DNA from: Bradyrhizobium jicamae
GTDB lineage: Bacteria > Pseudomonadota > Alphaproteobacteria > Rhizobiales > Xanthobacteraceae
Assembly: GCF_018130215.1 (NCBI RefSeq)
Contig: NZ_JAFCKQ010000029.1
Location: 1-64,000, forward strand
DNA length: 64,000 nucleotides
Direction: 5' to 3'
This document shows positions 1-8,198 of the stretch, in pieces (positions within the stretch are counted from its first letter, which is position 1; the number at the start of each line of letters is the position of its first letter). Both the position numbers and the translations under genes were made by a program. Below the pieces are notes generated by a model that made no database searches, was not told the DNA's origin, and saw only the letters and a list, made by a program, of their open reading frames with translations.

Positions 1-370
1 CACGGGGGTAGGACCACAGGTGTAACCGGGAACAACCCGGCTTTCCCTGCGCGATGGGTTACGGCTTATACGTGCTCGCCCCGGCGAGACTGGGCTCTTT
101 TGTCACCGTCTCGCGAAGATGCTTTCGCATCTCGCGGGAGACACCTGCCACCAGGGCGTCAGGCCTGCACGATTTCGCCGTCCGCCATCTGCCGCGACCG
201 TCAATCGCGACATCAGCGTCCACCGCATCCCACCACAACGTTCGTGACGATCGCGAGCGCCCCTCGAGCGGGTGAGACGGGAAACTCTATACACCGAATC
301 ATCGTTCCGATAAACCGAATTATTTTTGCAACGAGACATTGACAGGTTTTTACTGATTTGCCCGTCGGGT
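1..370. repeat. Bradyrhizobium-type intergenic repeat, truncated by the window edge
   Basis: No gene is supported here. Two hairpins are visible: arms GCGAGAC (84-90) and GTCTCGC (108-114), and arms AGATGC (117-122) and GCATCT (127-132). The text around 49-110 and the TTTGCCCGTCGGGT stretch near 357-370 resemble a repeat that I remember, read on the other strand, from many Bradyrhizobium intergenic regions. That identification is from memory and has not been searched. The start codons inside lead only to short frames of low plausibility. Confidence 0.4.
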
Positions 371-392
371 CGGCGTGGCCGCCATGCCCGCC

Positions 393-1088
393 CTACCCCT
401 GCTTCTGCAACACCGTGATGTGCAGGCTGCGGCGGATGTCCATGCCCTGCCGCCGGTAGAGCGCGATCGCCGAATGATTGTTGGTGAAGACGTGCAGGAA
501 GGGAATCTCACCGCGTGCCACGATCTGGCGCGAGACGGCGGACAGCAGCGCCTGCGCGTAGCCTCGGCCACGATGATCCGGATGCACGCAGACCGCGGTC
601 ATCTCGGTGTAATTGCCGGGCTTCATCCGCTCGCCGGTCATCGCAACCAGCTCGCCGCCGACCCGGATGCCGAGGAAAGTGCCGAGCTCAAGCGTCCGCG
701 CGCCGAACGGACCGGGCTTGGTCAGCTCGACCAGCGCCATCATCGCCGGAACGTCTGCTGCTCCAAGCCTGACGATCTCGACGCCGGGCGGTGAACTCTC
801 GGCCGCCGCGCCGACCATCTGCTCGCCGGTCTCGGCCAGCAGCAGCTTGAACTGCGGCGGCACGGTCACCGGATCGGGCGTGAACAGCACCGCGATCTCG
901 GGTCCCGACAGCATCGCGCCGAGCGCGGCAAAACTCTTCGAGGACATGTCGACCATGTCGGCGAACGGCGCGATTGCGACCGGAAAGCGCCGCGCATCAG
1001 GGCCGCCTTCCGCGAGATCGCGCTGCCGTGTGGTCAGCGCGCTCCAGATCGGACGATCCAGCGGATGAGTGGATGGGATTGCTGACAT
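393..1088 (-). CDS. GNAT family N-acetyltransferase
   Basis: This is a 231-residue protein with a C-terminal GNAT fold that would transfer an acetyl group from acetyl-CoA to an unknown acceptor. The acetyl-CoA pyrophosphate loop appears as RGRGYA at about residues 173-178, after the motif VCVHPDH. The later helix NNHSAIALYRRQG (about 203-215) is typical of the family. The first 100 residues are a divergent N-terminal half, as in FR47-like members. It follows the O-methyltransferase gene on the same strand with a 76-bp gap, so it may be the last gene of a padR-led transcript. The substrate cannot be read from the sequence. Confidence 0.85.
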   Translation of the reverse strand: MSAIPSTHPLDRPIWSALTTRQRDLAEGGPDARRFPVAIAPFADMVDMSSKSFAALGAMLSGPEIAVLFTPDPVTVPPQFKLLLAETGEQMVGAAAESSPPGVEIVRLGAADVPAMMALVELTKPGPFGARTLELGTFLGIRVGGELVAMTGERMKPGNYTEMTAVCVHPDHRGRGYAQALLSAVSRQIVARGEIPFLHVFTNNHSAIALYRRQGMDIRRSLHITVLQKQG

Positions 1089-1164
1089 GCGGCTCTGAGC
1101 TCCTGTTTTGCCTGGAGCAGAGCAGCAACCGTCTGTGAAATCCAGCCCTCGCGCCGCATTGAAT

Positions 1165-1815
1165 TCACGCCACCTTCAGGCTCAGTTCGGTGCCGCCCTT
1201 GAGCGGCAGCGTGATCGACACGAAGCCGTTCCTGGGATCGCGCACGAACTCCAGGAAGTCCGGCTCGGCATTGTCGTTCATCAGATAACCGCCGATCCGA
1301 AGTTGCGGGGCGGTCATCTCGATCACCTGCCGCGCCAGCGACGGCCCGGTATCGCCGGGCCAGCCGTCGATCAGGATGAAGTCGACGGCACCGCCGAGAT
1401 CGCGCAGCGTCTTGCGCGCATCGCCCTCGCGGATCTCGGCATAATCGGCCAGGCCGGCATCGGCGAGATTGCGCCGCGCGGTCTCGACCTTGGCCGGCAC
1501 GATCTCCGACCCGATCACCGTGCCGCCGCCATTGTCGCGGATCGCAGCGGCGAAATACAGCGTCGACATCCCGACCGAGGTCGCGAATTCGGCGACGCGC
1601 CTGGCGCGCAGGCCACGGCACAACAGATAGATCAGTTCGCCCTGCTCGGGATTGATCGAGAAACCCTGCTCGGCATAGGCGTGCGGATCGCGACTGCTCG
1701 CCTGATTCCAGCGCGGTCCTCCTTCGACCGGCCTGCGGCGCGTGGCCTGCAGGCGTTCGATGACGGCGGCGACACGCGGATCGGCGATGGCGCTGTGCGG
1801 TTGATCACTGGACAT
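1165..1815 (-). CDS. Class I SAM-dependent O-methyltransferase
   Basis: The 216-residue product resembles the catechol O-methyltransferase-like (methyltransferase_3) family, cytosolic enzymes that methylate small aromatic hydroxyls. The SAM-binding strand VAEFATSVGMSTLYFA stands at about residue 74, an acidic second strand follows (IGSEIVP), and LIDGWPG marks the metal and substrate region. A ribosome site AAGGAG precedes the ATG. The gene begins 27 bp after the padR stop codon, which suggests co-transcription and control by that regulator. The natural acceptor is unknown. Confidence 0.85.
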   Translation of the reverse strand: MSSDQPHSAIADPRVAAVIERLQATRRRPVEGGPRWNQASSRDPHAYAEQGFSINPEQGELIYLLCRGLRARRVAEFATSVGMSTLYFAAAIRDNGGGTVIGSEIVPAKVETARRNLADAGLADYAEIREGDARKTLRDLGGAVDFILIDGWPGDTGPSLARQVIEMTAPQLRIGGYLMNDNAEPDFLEFVRDPRNGFVSITLPLKGGTELSLKVA

Positions 1816-1842
1816 GATGCCTCTCCTTCAACGCTCCCGACC

Positions 1843-2472
1843 TCACTGCTGCAGGATCTCGGCCGTAGCGCGGTCCAGGATCTTCGCGATCCGCCGCGCC
1901 TCGGCGGCGTCGCAGCCGTGCTTGGCGCGCAGCGCTCGCTTCAGCCCGTGGCGGGCGCGGTGCAATTCATCGGACGCGCCGTTGTCGAGATCGCTGACGC
2001 CGGCGAAGGCCTCGCGTACGTCCTCCATGCGGCGGCCGATCCGCGAGAGCGCGGCGAGGATGGCGTCCGCCGTCGCGCGGTTCTCGGCGAGATATGCCTT
2101 GCCCTGCTCGGTGATGCTGTAGAGCTTGCGCGCCGCATCCTGCGTCACGCTGGCGTGGCCGACTTCCTCGAGGAAGGTCAGCGCCGGATAGATCACGCCC
2201 GGGCTCGGGCTGTAGAAGCCGTCCGAACGCTCCTCGACCAGTTTGATCAACTCATAGCCATGGGCCGGCCGCTCGCCGAGCAGTGCCAGGATCACCAGTT
2301 GCAGGTCCTGCGAGGACAGCCGTCGAGACCCCGGAAAGTCGCCGCCGGCGCCGCGTCCGAAAAAGCCGTGCCCGCCGCGGCCGAAGCGATGCCGCCCGCC
2401 CCGGTGGCCGATGCTGAAGAAGCCGAACCGGAGGCCGTCGTCGTCGCGGTCGTGGAAGTGGGATTTTCTCAT
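1843..2472 (-). CDS. PadR-family regulator with His/Gly-rich N-terminus (YqjI-like)
   Basis: I start this 209-residue protein at the ATG 2470-2472; longer in-frame extensions run through the operator and are unlikely. Residues 1-50 are rich in His, Gly, Arg and Phe. A PadR winged helix follows, with HGYELIKLVEE and SPSPGVIYPALTFLEE, and then a helical dimerisation tail. This layout matches E. coli YqjI, a nickel-responsive PadR repressor whose His-rich leader binds metal, so metal sensing is a reasonable inference. The leader here has no cysteines, unlike YqjI. A palindromic operator lies just upstream, and the methyltransferase and GNAT genes follow on the same strand. Confidence 0.88.
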   Translation of the reverse strand: MRKSHFHDRDDDGLRFGFFSIGHRGGRHRFGRGGHGFFGRGAGGDFPGSRRLSSQDLQLVILALLGERPAHGYELIKLVEERSDGFYSPSPGVIYPALTFLEEVGHASVTQDAARKLYSITEQGKAYLAENRATADAILAALSRIGRRMEDVREAFAGVSDLDNGASDELHRARHGLKRALRAKHGCDAAEARRIAKILDRATAEILQQ

Positions 2473-2492
2473 TGTTTTTCCTTTCTCAAAAC

Positions 2493-2525
2493 ATATCGTA
2501 CGATATATTTTCAGATGTATCGTTC
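2493..2525. promoter_or_regulatory. Palindromic operator in the padR / yjbR intergenic region
   Basis: A perfect 14-bp palindrome ATATCGTACGATAT occupies 2493-2506, twenty bases upstream of the padR start. A related half-site, TATCGTTCG, follows at 2518-2526. The position is right for autoregulation of padR and perhaps for control of the divergent yjbR-type gene. That PadR binds here is inferred from position only. Confidence 0.6.
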
Positions 2526-2670
2526 GGCAAACCACGATTTCGTGAGGATGGACAGGGCAAAGCTGTCCCAACGTTCTCGGGCACCCGGTCAGGCCGCGCG
2601 ACATTCGGCTTGTCGGCGCGCGCCGGGGCAGCCTATGGCTTGGCCCCTTCCCGTCCGAACGCAGCGCCGC

Positions 2671-3024
2671 ATGAGCCCAAAAGTCTTCGAAACCACGTGC
2701 CTGCGCCTTCATGCTGTGACCAAGGTGGTGCAGTGGGAGGGAACGTCCGTGTTCAAGGTGGGCGGCAAGATGTTCGCGCTGTCCGGCGGCTTCATCGAGC
2801 GGTCCGGCGGCTTCATGTTCAAGACCTCGACCATGGCCTATCAAATGCTGATCGAGCAGGGGCTGGCGCGACCGGCGCCCTATCTGGCGCGCGCCAAATG
2901 GGTGCAGCTCGTCGGCAACAGCGCCCTCTCCGATCCCGAGCTCAAGGCCTATCTCGAGCAGGCGCATGCGCTCATCGCAGCCAAGCTGACGCGCAAGTCG
3001 CGCAAGTCGCTCGGGCTCGGCTGA
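2671..3024 (+). CDS. MmcQ/YjbR family protein
   Basis: The 117-residue product fits the small YjbR/MmcQ fold, a double-wing DNA-binding-like domain of uncertain role. Typical features are the strand FKVGGKMFAL, the segment FKTSTMAYQMLIEQG, and the late KWVQLVG followed by a helix that begins PELKAYLEQAHALIAAKLTRK. The chosen ATG gives the usual family length; no strong ribosome site is visible before it. The gene is divergent from padR and shares its operator region. It converges with the glxA-type gene, whose 3' end is 56 bp away. Confidence 0.8.
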   Translation: MSPKVFETTCLRLHAVTKVVQWEGTSVFKVGGKMFALSGGFIERSGGFMFKTSTMAYQMLIEQGLARPAPYLARAKWVQLVGNSALSDPELKAYLEQAHALIAAKLTRKSRKSLGLG

Positions 3025-3079
3025 TCCGCTCTATTTGCCGCGATCCTGCGGCTTGTCGGAGTCGTCCGAGAGCAGGCGT

Positions 3080-4045
3080 TCAAATTGCCCGGAAACTGGC
3101 ACGGTACTGCGCGGGCGACACGCCGAGACGCTCGCTGAACACGATGCGCATGCGGTCGGCCGAGCCGAAGCCGCAATCGAAGGCGACCGCCTTCAACGGT
3201 CGATCGGAGCCCTCGAGCAGCCGTCGCGCGGCATCGACCCGCGCGCGCTCGACGAATTCGTGCGGCGTGATCCCGGTCGCCTGCGCGAACGCGCGGCCGA
3301 AATTGCGTACGCTCATGCCGACGGCGTCCGCCAGCGATTGCAGCGTGTGGCGCTCGCCGACCTGCGCCATGACATGAGCCTGGGCGCGGGCGATCGGCGA
3401 ATCCTCGTCGACCGGCGCGGTGAGATAGGGGCTGAACTGGGATTGCCCACCCTGGCGCTGCGCCACCACGACCAGCCGCTTTGCCACCGCGACGGCGACC
3501 TGCGGTCCGTGCCGTTCGCCGACCAGCGCAAGGCCGAGATCGATGCCGGCGGTCACGCCCGCCGACGTCATCAGACGCCCGTCCCTGATATAGATGCGGT
3601 CAAACATCACCTCGGCGGCCGGAAAGCGCGACGCCAGCCGCTGCGCGTTCTGCCAATGGGTCGTCACCTTGCGGCCGTCGAGCAAGCCTGCATGGCCCAG
3701 CGCGAACGCGCCGGTGCAGATCGAGCCGTAGAGCCCGGCGCGCCCTGATGCCGACCGCAGCCAGTGCATCATGCCGGGATCAGGCGTCGCGTCCGGCATT
3801 GCCGGACCGCCCGCAACCAGCACGATGTCGAACGCCTCCTGCGCGTCGTCGAAGCTGAGGTCGGCTGAAATCTTCATGCCGTTCGAGGCACGCAGCGGCA
3901 CACAAGAGCCCGCGACCAGAACCGTCTCGTAGCCGTCGCCACCGGCGATGAAGCCGTTGGCTTCGGCAAACACGTCCACGGGACCTGCGACATCCAGCGC
4001 CTGTACCCCGTCGTGGATCGCGATCGCCACCCTCTGCACGGCCAT
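3080..4045 (-). CDS. GlxA-type transcriptional regulator (DJ-1/PfpI plus AraC HTH)
   Basis: The 321-residue protein joins an N-terminal DJ-1/PfpI-like domain (about 1-180, with ALDVAGPVDVFAEAN and the elbow SICTGAFALG) to a C-terminal AraC/XylS domain with two helix-turn-helix motifs. The second contains the diagnostic AFDCGFGSADRMRIVF. Such proteins usually activate nearby catabolic operons in response to a small metabolite bound by the DJ-1-like domain. It is divergent from the HD-domain gene at 4263, the likeliest target. The inducer is unknown. Confidence 0.92.
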   Translation of the reverse strand: MAVQRVAIAIHDGVQALDVAGPVDVFAEANGFIAGGDGYETVLVAGSCVPLRASNGMKISADLSFDDAQEAFDIVLVAGGPAMPDATPDPGMMHWLRSASGRAGLYGSICTGAFALGHAGLLDGRKVTTHWQNAQRLASRFPAAEVMFDRIYIRDGRLMTSAGVTAGIDLGLALVGERHGPQVAVAVAKRLVVVAQRQGGQSQFSPYLTAPVDEDSPIARAQAHVMAQVGERHTLQSLADAVGMSVRNFGRAFAQATGITPHEFVERARVDAARRLLEGSDRPLKAVAFDCGFGSADRMRIVFSERLGVSPAQYRASFRAI

Positions 4046-4262
4046 GTCTTCTCCTCGTCGTCATCTCCTCGTCGCACTGGCGCGAAACGACGTGTCGTTG
4101 GCCCGATCCGGCGGCGCGCGATCATTGCGAGCCGCCGCCGAAACAGGCGACAACGACAGCACGGATCGCGCCGTCGAGCGATCCGGACATTCAACAGGAT
4201 GATCGCCTCGCGCGTGTTCTCACGCCACGGCGCCGTCTTGCCACATCAAGGAGCATCTTGAA

Positions 4263-4904
4263 ATGACCGAGATCATCGCCGGCATCCGCGTCCCCGACAG
4301 TGCCATGGCCCGCGCCGCCACCCAGCTGGTCCGCGATACCGAGGACGATCTGCTCTACAATCACAGCCGCCGCGTGTTCTTCTGGGGGGCGCTGACCGGC
4401 AACCGCCGCAAGCTCGAGTTCGATCCCGAACTGCTCTATATCGGCGCGATGTTCCACGACATGGGCCTGACAGACGCGCACGCGAGTCCCGACCTGCGCT
4501 TCGAGGTCGACGGCGCCAATGCCGCGCGCGATTTCCTGACGGGCTATGGCCTGCCGGAACGCGATGTCGAGGACGTCTGGACCTCGATTGCCCTGCACAC
4601 CACACCCGGCGTTCCCGAGCACATGCGTCCGACCATTGCGCTGGTGACGGCGGGCGTCGAGATGGACGTGCTCGGCATCGCCTATGACGATTTTACGCAC
4701 GAGCACCGCGACCATGTCTGCGCCCATCATCCGCGCGGGACCAACTTCAAGCAGGGCATCATCGACCACTTCGCCGGCGGCACCATCAAGAAGCCGCTGA
4801 CGACGTTCGGCAACGTCAAGGCCGACGTGCTGGCGCTGAAGGATCCGACCTACCAGAGGATGAATTTCTGCTCGATCATCCTCGGCTCGAAATGGCCGGG
4901 ATGA
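4263..4904 (+). CDS. HD-domain hydrolase, cyanamide hydratase-like
   Basis: The 213-residue product carries a metal-binding HD domain: NHSRRVFFWGALTG supplies the first histidine region, FHDMGLT the HD pair, and SIALHTTPG a later histidine. This spacing resembles the fungal cyanamide hydratases (Ddi2/Ddi3) and their bacterial relatives, which hydrate nitriles or cyanamide, but other HD proteins act on nucleotides, so the substrate is open. A ribosome site AAGGAG lies about ten bases before the ATG. It is divergent from the GlxA-type regulator across a 217-bp gap. Confidence 0.8.
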   Translation: MTEIIAGIRVPDSAMARAATQLVRDTEDDLLYNHSRRVFFWGALTGNRRKLEFDPELLYIGAMFHDMGLTDAHASPDLRFEVDGANAARDFLTGYGLPERDVEDVWTSIALHTTPGVPEHMRPTIALVTAGVEMDVLGIAYDDFTHEHRDHVCAHHPRGTNFKQGIIDHFAGGTIKKPLTTFGNVKADVLALKDPTYQRMNFCSIILGSKWPG

Positions 4905-4964
4905 CGCCCCGAGAGCTCCGAACCGATGATTCTCGAAAGCGCTCCGGAAGCAGCCACAACGCGC

Positions 4965-5423
4965 TCAGCTGCGATTGGGCGGCCCGCGGTCGGGGCCCGG
5001 GTCGCGGCCCGCGGCGGCGAGCGCGAGCCGGCCGAGATAATGCGCCCAGCCTGCTGCATGGCTCGCGCACTGCGCCGCGTTCGGCAGGCCGCTATGGGTC
5101 ATGCGCAACAGCGTGCCATTGTCCTTGTCGAGCAGGTCGATCTCGATCAGGCTCGAGCCCGGCGGCACCTCTTCGCCGCCTTCCCAGCCGAAGCTGTAGG
5201 CCAGCCGATGCACCGGCACGACCTCGCGGAACGCGCCGCGTGCTGCGCGCGTGCCATCACTGCCGAAACCCTTGAGCAGATAGAGCCCGCCGGGATGCGG
5301 TTCGCTCTCGGCCTCGAGACCCATCCAGCTCACGATCTTCTGCGGATCGGTCAGGAAGGCGAAGACGGTTGACGGCGGAGCTGCGATCTGCATCTCGCGT
5401 TGAACGACGAAGGGGTCGGTCAT
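4965..5423 (-). CDS. SRPBCC / START-like (AHSA1-type) protein
   Basis: The 152-residue protein has the hallmark of activator-of-Hsp90-like SRPBCC proteins: an opening strand VVQREMQIAAPPSTVFAFLT, a central glycine-rich part with GAFREVVPVHRLAYSFGWEG, and a C-terminal helix GWAHYLGRLALAAAG. These small domains form a hydrophobic cavity and often accompany stress or signalling genes. I use the ATG at 5421-5423 because GGAGG stands eight bases upstream. The gene is divergent from the nucleotide cyclase gene and separated from it by only about 40 bp. Confidence 0.85.
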   Translation of the reverse strand: MTDPFVVQREMQIAAPPSTVFAFLTDPQKIVSWMGLEAESEPHPGGLYLLKGFGSDGTRAARGAFREVVPVHRLAYSFGWEGGEEVPPGSSLIEIDLLDKDNGTLLRMTHSGLPNAAQCASHAAGWAHYLGRLALAAAGRDPGPDRGPPNRS

Positions 5424-5464
5424 CGGTTCATCCTCCGGTGGAGATTTGGTTGCAGGGATAGCGC

Positions 5465-6592
5465 GTGACAAGGGTGATGCGTCAACTCCATGATGGGCCG
5501 ATGCACCTGACTTCGACCTTGAGCTGGCTGATCGACGACGCCGCCGGAACCGCCAGCGCCAACCGCCTGCTCGCGGAACTCGGCTCCCATTTGCTCGCGG
5601 ACGGCCTGCCGCTTGCCGGCGGCGCCCTGACGCTGGAGGTTCCACATCCGCTGATCGCCAGGCGTACCTGGCTGTGGCGCGCGGATCGTGGTGAAGTCAT
5701 CGAGGCCCTCGGTTTCGCGCCGCAACTGCCGTTCGCCGTGCTGGACAAGGCGGAAACCGGCGACGCCGGCCGACGGTGGCTCCAGGGACTTGCGCCCGGT
5801 CCCGTGCATGAGGACACGATTGGCACACGTCCGGACGGGCCATCGGTCGGCTGGATCGGAACGCGTCCGCTGACCCGCGGCGAGGCGGATCAATTGCACC
5901 GGGCCGCGCGCTTTTGCGCAGCACCGCTCGCCGCAATTGCCGCACGCGCGACCCTGACGGCGGCGCTTGAGGCCTATCTCGGCCGTCGCAGCGCGGCACG
6001 CGTGCTGGCATCCCCGTTGCGACGCAACACCGGCGAGACCATCGAGGCGGCGCTGGTGTTCGCCGACCTGCGCGGCTTCACCGCGCTGTCGGAAAGCCAT
6101 CCGCCGGCCGAGGTGATCGCCGCGCTCGACGCCTGGTTCGACCGCATTGCGGGCGCGATCCACGCCTTCGGCGGCGAGGTGCTGAAATTCATCGGCGACG
6201 GCCTGCTTGCGATCTTCCCGGTCACGGCAGGTGCGCGCGGCGCATGCGAGGCGGCGCTGCGCGCGGTGTCCGCAGCCCGCGTCGGCATGGCGCATCTCGA
6301 CATCGAGCGGCGCAAGATGGGCCTGCCGTCGCTCTCGTTCGGCGCAGCGCTGCATCTCGGCGAGGTGCATTGGGGCAATATCGGCGCCGCCGACCGACTC
6401 GACTTCACCGCGATCGGCTCTGCGGTCAACCTGGTCAGCCGGCTCGAAGGGCTGTGCAAACCGCTGGAGAAGACGGTGCTGATTTCGGGCGCGCTGGCCG
6501 CCGAGACCGATATGCCGCTGGTCTCGCTCGGCACCCACGAGCTGCGCGGCATCATCAGGCCCTGCGCGGTATTCGCGCTGCCGGATGGTTGA
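5465..6592 (+). CDS. Class III adenylate/guanylate cyclase
   Basis: The C-terminal half is a complete class III cyclase domain. Metal-binding D201 sits in VFADLRGFT and D245 in KFIGDG, K241 and D313 are at the purine-recognition positions, and N322 and R326 (GSAVNLVSRLE) are the transition-state pair, so the enzyme should be active. The Lys/Asp pair suggests ATP and a cAMP product. The N-terminal 180 residues match no sensor I recognise and contain no membrane span. The start is uncertain: GTG 5465 has AGGG upstream, but ATG 5477 or ATG 5501 are possible. Confidence 0.9.
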   Translation: MTRVMRQLHDGPMHLTSTLSWLIDDAAGTASANRLLAELGSHLLADGLPLAGGALTLEVPHPLIARRTWLWRADRGEVIEALGFAPQLPFAVLDKAETGDAGRRWLQGLAPGPVHEDTIGTRPDGPSVGWIGTRPLTRGEADQLHRAARFCAAPLAAIAARATLTAALEAYLGRRSAARVLASPLRRNTGETIEAALVFADLRGFTALSESHPPAEVIAALDAWFDRIAGAIHAFGGEVLKFIGDGLLAIFPVTAGARGACEAALRAVSAARVGMAHLDIERRKMGLPSLSFGAALHLGEVHWGNIGAADRLDFTAIGSAVNLVSRLEGLCKPLEKTVLISGALAAETDMPLVSLGTHELRGIIRPCAVFALPDG

Positions 6593-6597
6593 GCCGG

Positions 6598-6855
6598 TCA
6601 TCGCAGCAACCGCAGCCATGGCGCGAGGTGGAACGCGCTCATCAGCATGTACATCGGCACCATGCCCTGGATCGAGAACAACCCCTGCCCGCTCATGCAG
6701 AGCATGTCGGCGGGCCCGATTGCCGCCATCAGCGCCATGATCGCAAAGGTCGGCGCCGCCGCCAGCGACAGGAAGCGCGCCGCGGCATTGCCGTATCCGG
6801 CGAGTCGCGTCACGAGCCATGCCTCGCCTGTTCCGATCCTGACCCCGGTCATCAT
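6598..6855 (-). CDS. Small membrane protein of unknown function
   Basis: The product is about 85 residues with a hydrophobic stretch RFLSLAAAPTFAIMALMAAIG and a second one near SIQGMVPMYMLMSAFHL, which suggests two membrane helices and a small inner-membrane protein. I start at ATG 6853-6855 because GGAG lies five bases upstream; the longer frame to 6888 lacks such a site. The gene converges with the cyclase gene (5 bp between ends) and is divergent from the HTH regulator at 6946. I do not recognise a family. Confidence 0.6.
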   Translation of the reverse strand: MMTGVRIGTGEAWLVTRLAGYGNAAARFLSLAAAPTFAIMALMAAIGPADMLCMSGQGLFSIQGMVPMYMLMSAFHLAPWLRLLR

Positions 6856-6920
6856 TCGATCTCCGTCGACATGGCGTTTCCCAATCATGTGCTAGGTTAG
6901 GGCCGGACCGCGGAGGGCGA

Positions 6921-6943
6921 GAGTGACAAGTGTGTCGGGATTC
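6921..6943 (+). promoter_or_regulatory. 22-bp motif shared with 27260-27282
   Basis: GAGTGACAAGTGTGTCGGGA followed by TT is repeated exactly at 27260-27281. It contains the inverted repeat GACA-AGTG-TGTC. Here it ends a few bases before the ATG of the HTH regulator. It may be a shared operator or a promoter-proximal element; the function is inference. Confidence 0.4.
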
Positions 6944-6945
6944 GG

Positions 6946-8166
6946 ATGGACTCGCTGATCACGGCTGCGGCACGCGCGCTCGCGGCGGGTGATCTCCTCG
7001 GCGCACTGAAACGGGTGGCCTTGCGCGACGACGCGCCCGCGCTGGCGCTGCGCGGCATTGCGATGGCCCGGCTCGGCGATTTCGTCCGTGCCAAGAATCT
7101 GTTGAAGCGCGCCGGGCGCGCCTTCGGGCCGCGCGAGGCTGTCGCCCGGGCGCGCTGCATCGTTGCCGAGGCCGAGATCGCGCTGGTCCTGCGCGACCTC
7201 GGCTTTCCCGCCAGGACGCTGGCGGCGGCCCGCGCGACGCTCGATGCGCATGGCGACCGGCTCAACGCCGTGCATGCCGCCTGTCTCGAGATCCGCCGCC
7301 TGCTCCTGATCGGACGGCTCGACGAAGCCGAGCGCATGCTCGCCGACATCGACCCGGCACCCCTGCCCCCCGCCTTGCGGGTCGGCCACGAACTCGTCAC
7401 CGCGGGGATCGCGATACGACGGCTGCGGACCAGGCCGGCCCGCGATGCGCTCGAACGCGCCGATGCCGCCGCGCGCCGCGCCGGCATCGGCGCACTGGCG
7501 GCCGAAGTCGAAGGCGCCGCACGCCTGCTGACCGTGCCCGCGGCGCGGCTGATCGCGAAAGGCGGCCAGCGACCGCTGCAGCTCGACGAGGTCGAGGCGG
7601 TGATGGCCTCGAAGGCGCTCGTCGTCGACGCCATCAGATATGTCGTGCGCGACGCACGCACGGAGATCTCGCTGACACGGCGGCCCGTGCTGTTCGCGCT
7701 GGCCCGTGCACTCGGCGAGGCGTGGCCGAACGACGTGCCGCGCAGCGCGCTGATCTCGCGGGCGTTTCGCGGCAAGCATGCCGACGAGTCCCATCGCGCG
7801 CGGCTGCGGGTCGAGATCGGGCGGCTGCGCCGGGCGCTCAGGCCGCTCGCCGATCTCAGCGCGACGGCGGATGGTTTCGTGCTGGAGCCGCGCGGCCGGC
7901 GCGATGTCGTCGTGCTGGCGCGCCCGGTCGAGGAAGACCATGCCGAGGTGCTGGCCTGCCTCGCGGACGGCGAGGCATGGTCGAGCTCGGCGCTGTCGCT
8001 CGCGCTCGGCGCCAGCCAGCGCACCGTGCAGCGTGCGCTCGACACGCTGGCCACGGCCGGCAAGGTGCAATCCTATGGCCGCGCCCGCGCGCGCCGCTGG
8101 ATGATGCCGACGGTGCCGGGATTCACGACGGCCTTGTTACTCCCCGCGCCGATGCCGAGCGGCTAG
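6946..8166 (+). CDS. Helical-repeat protein with C-terminal winged HTH
   Basis: The 406-residue product begins with about 200 residues of Ala/Leu/Arg-rich helices arranged like TPR-type repeats (ALALRGIAMARLGDFVRAKN, then LDEAERMLADIDP). The middle part RLRVEIGRLRRALRPL resembles the winged helix of OmpR/BTAD-type regulators. The C-terminus has an HTH-like segment, SSALSLALGASQRTVQRAL. It is probably a cytosolic transcription regulator. It is followed after 32 bp by the beta-propeller gene on the same strand, so the two likely form an operon. No ligand can be proposed. Confidence 0.7.
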   Translation: MDSLITAAARALAAGDLLGALKRVALRDDAPALALRGIAMARLGDFVRAKNLLKRAGRAFGPREAVARARCIVAEAEIALVLRDLGFPARTLAAARATLDAHGDRLNAVHAACLEIRRLLLIGRLDEAERMLADIDPAPLPPALRVGHELVTAGIAIRRLRTRPARDALERADAAARRAGIGALAAEVEGAARLLTVPAARLIAKGGQRPLQLDEVEAVMASKALVVDAIRYVVRDARTEISLTRRPVLFALARALGEAWPNDVPRSALISRAFRGKHADESHRARLRVEIGRLRRALRPLADLSATADGFVLEPRGRRDVVVLARPVEEDHAEVLACLADGEAWSSSALSLALGASQRTVQRALDTLATAGKVQSYGRARARRWMMPTVPGFTTALLLPAPMPSG

Positions 8167-8198
8167 CATCCTGCGCGATCCACGGACAGGAGCAGATC

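Noticed and set aside
1108..3024. A 638-codon plus-strand frame
   Set aside because: It is antisense to the methyltransferase and PadR genes until 2671, where the true YjbR-like gene starts.
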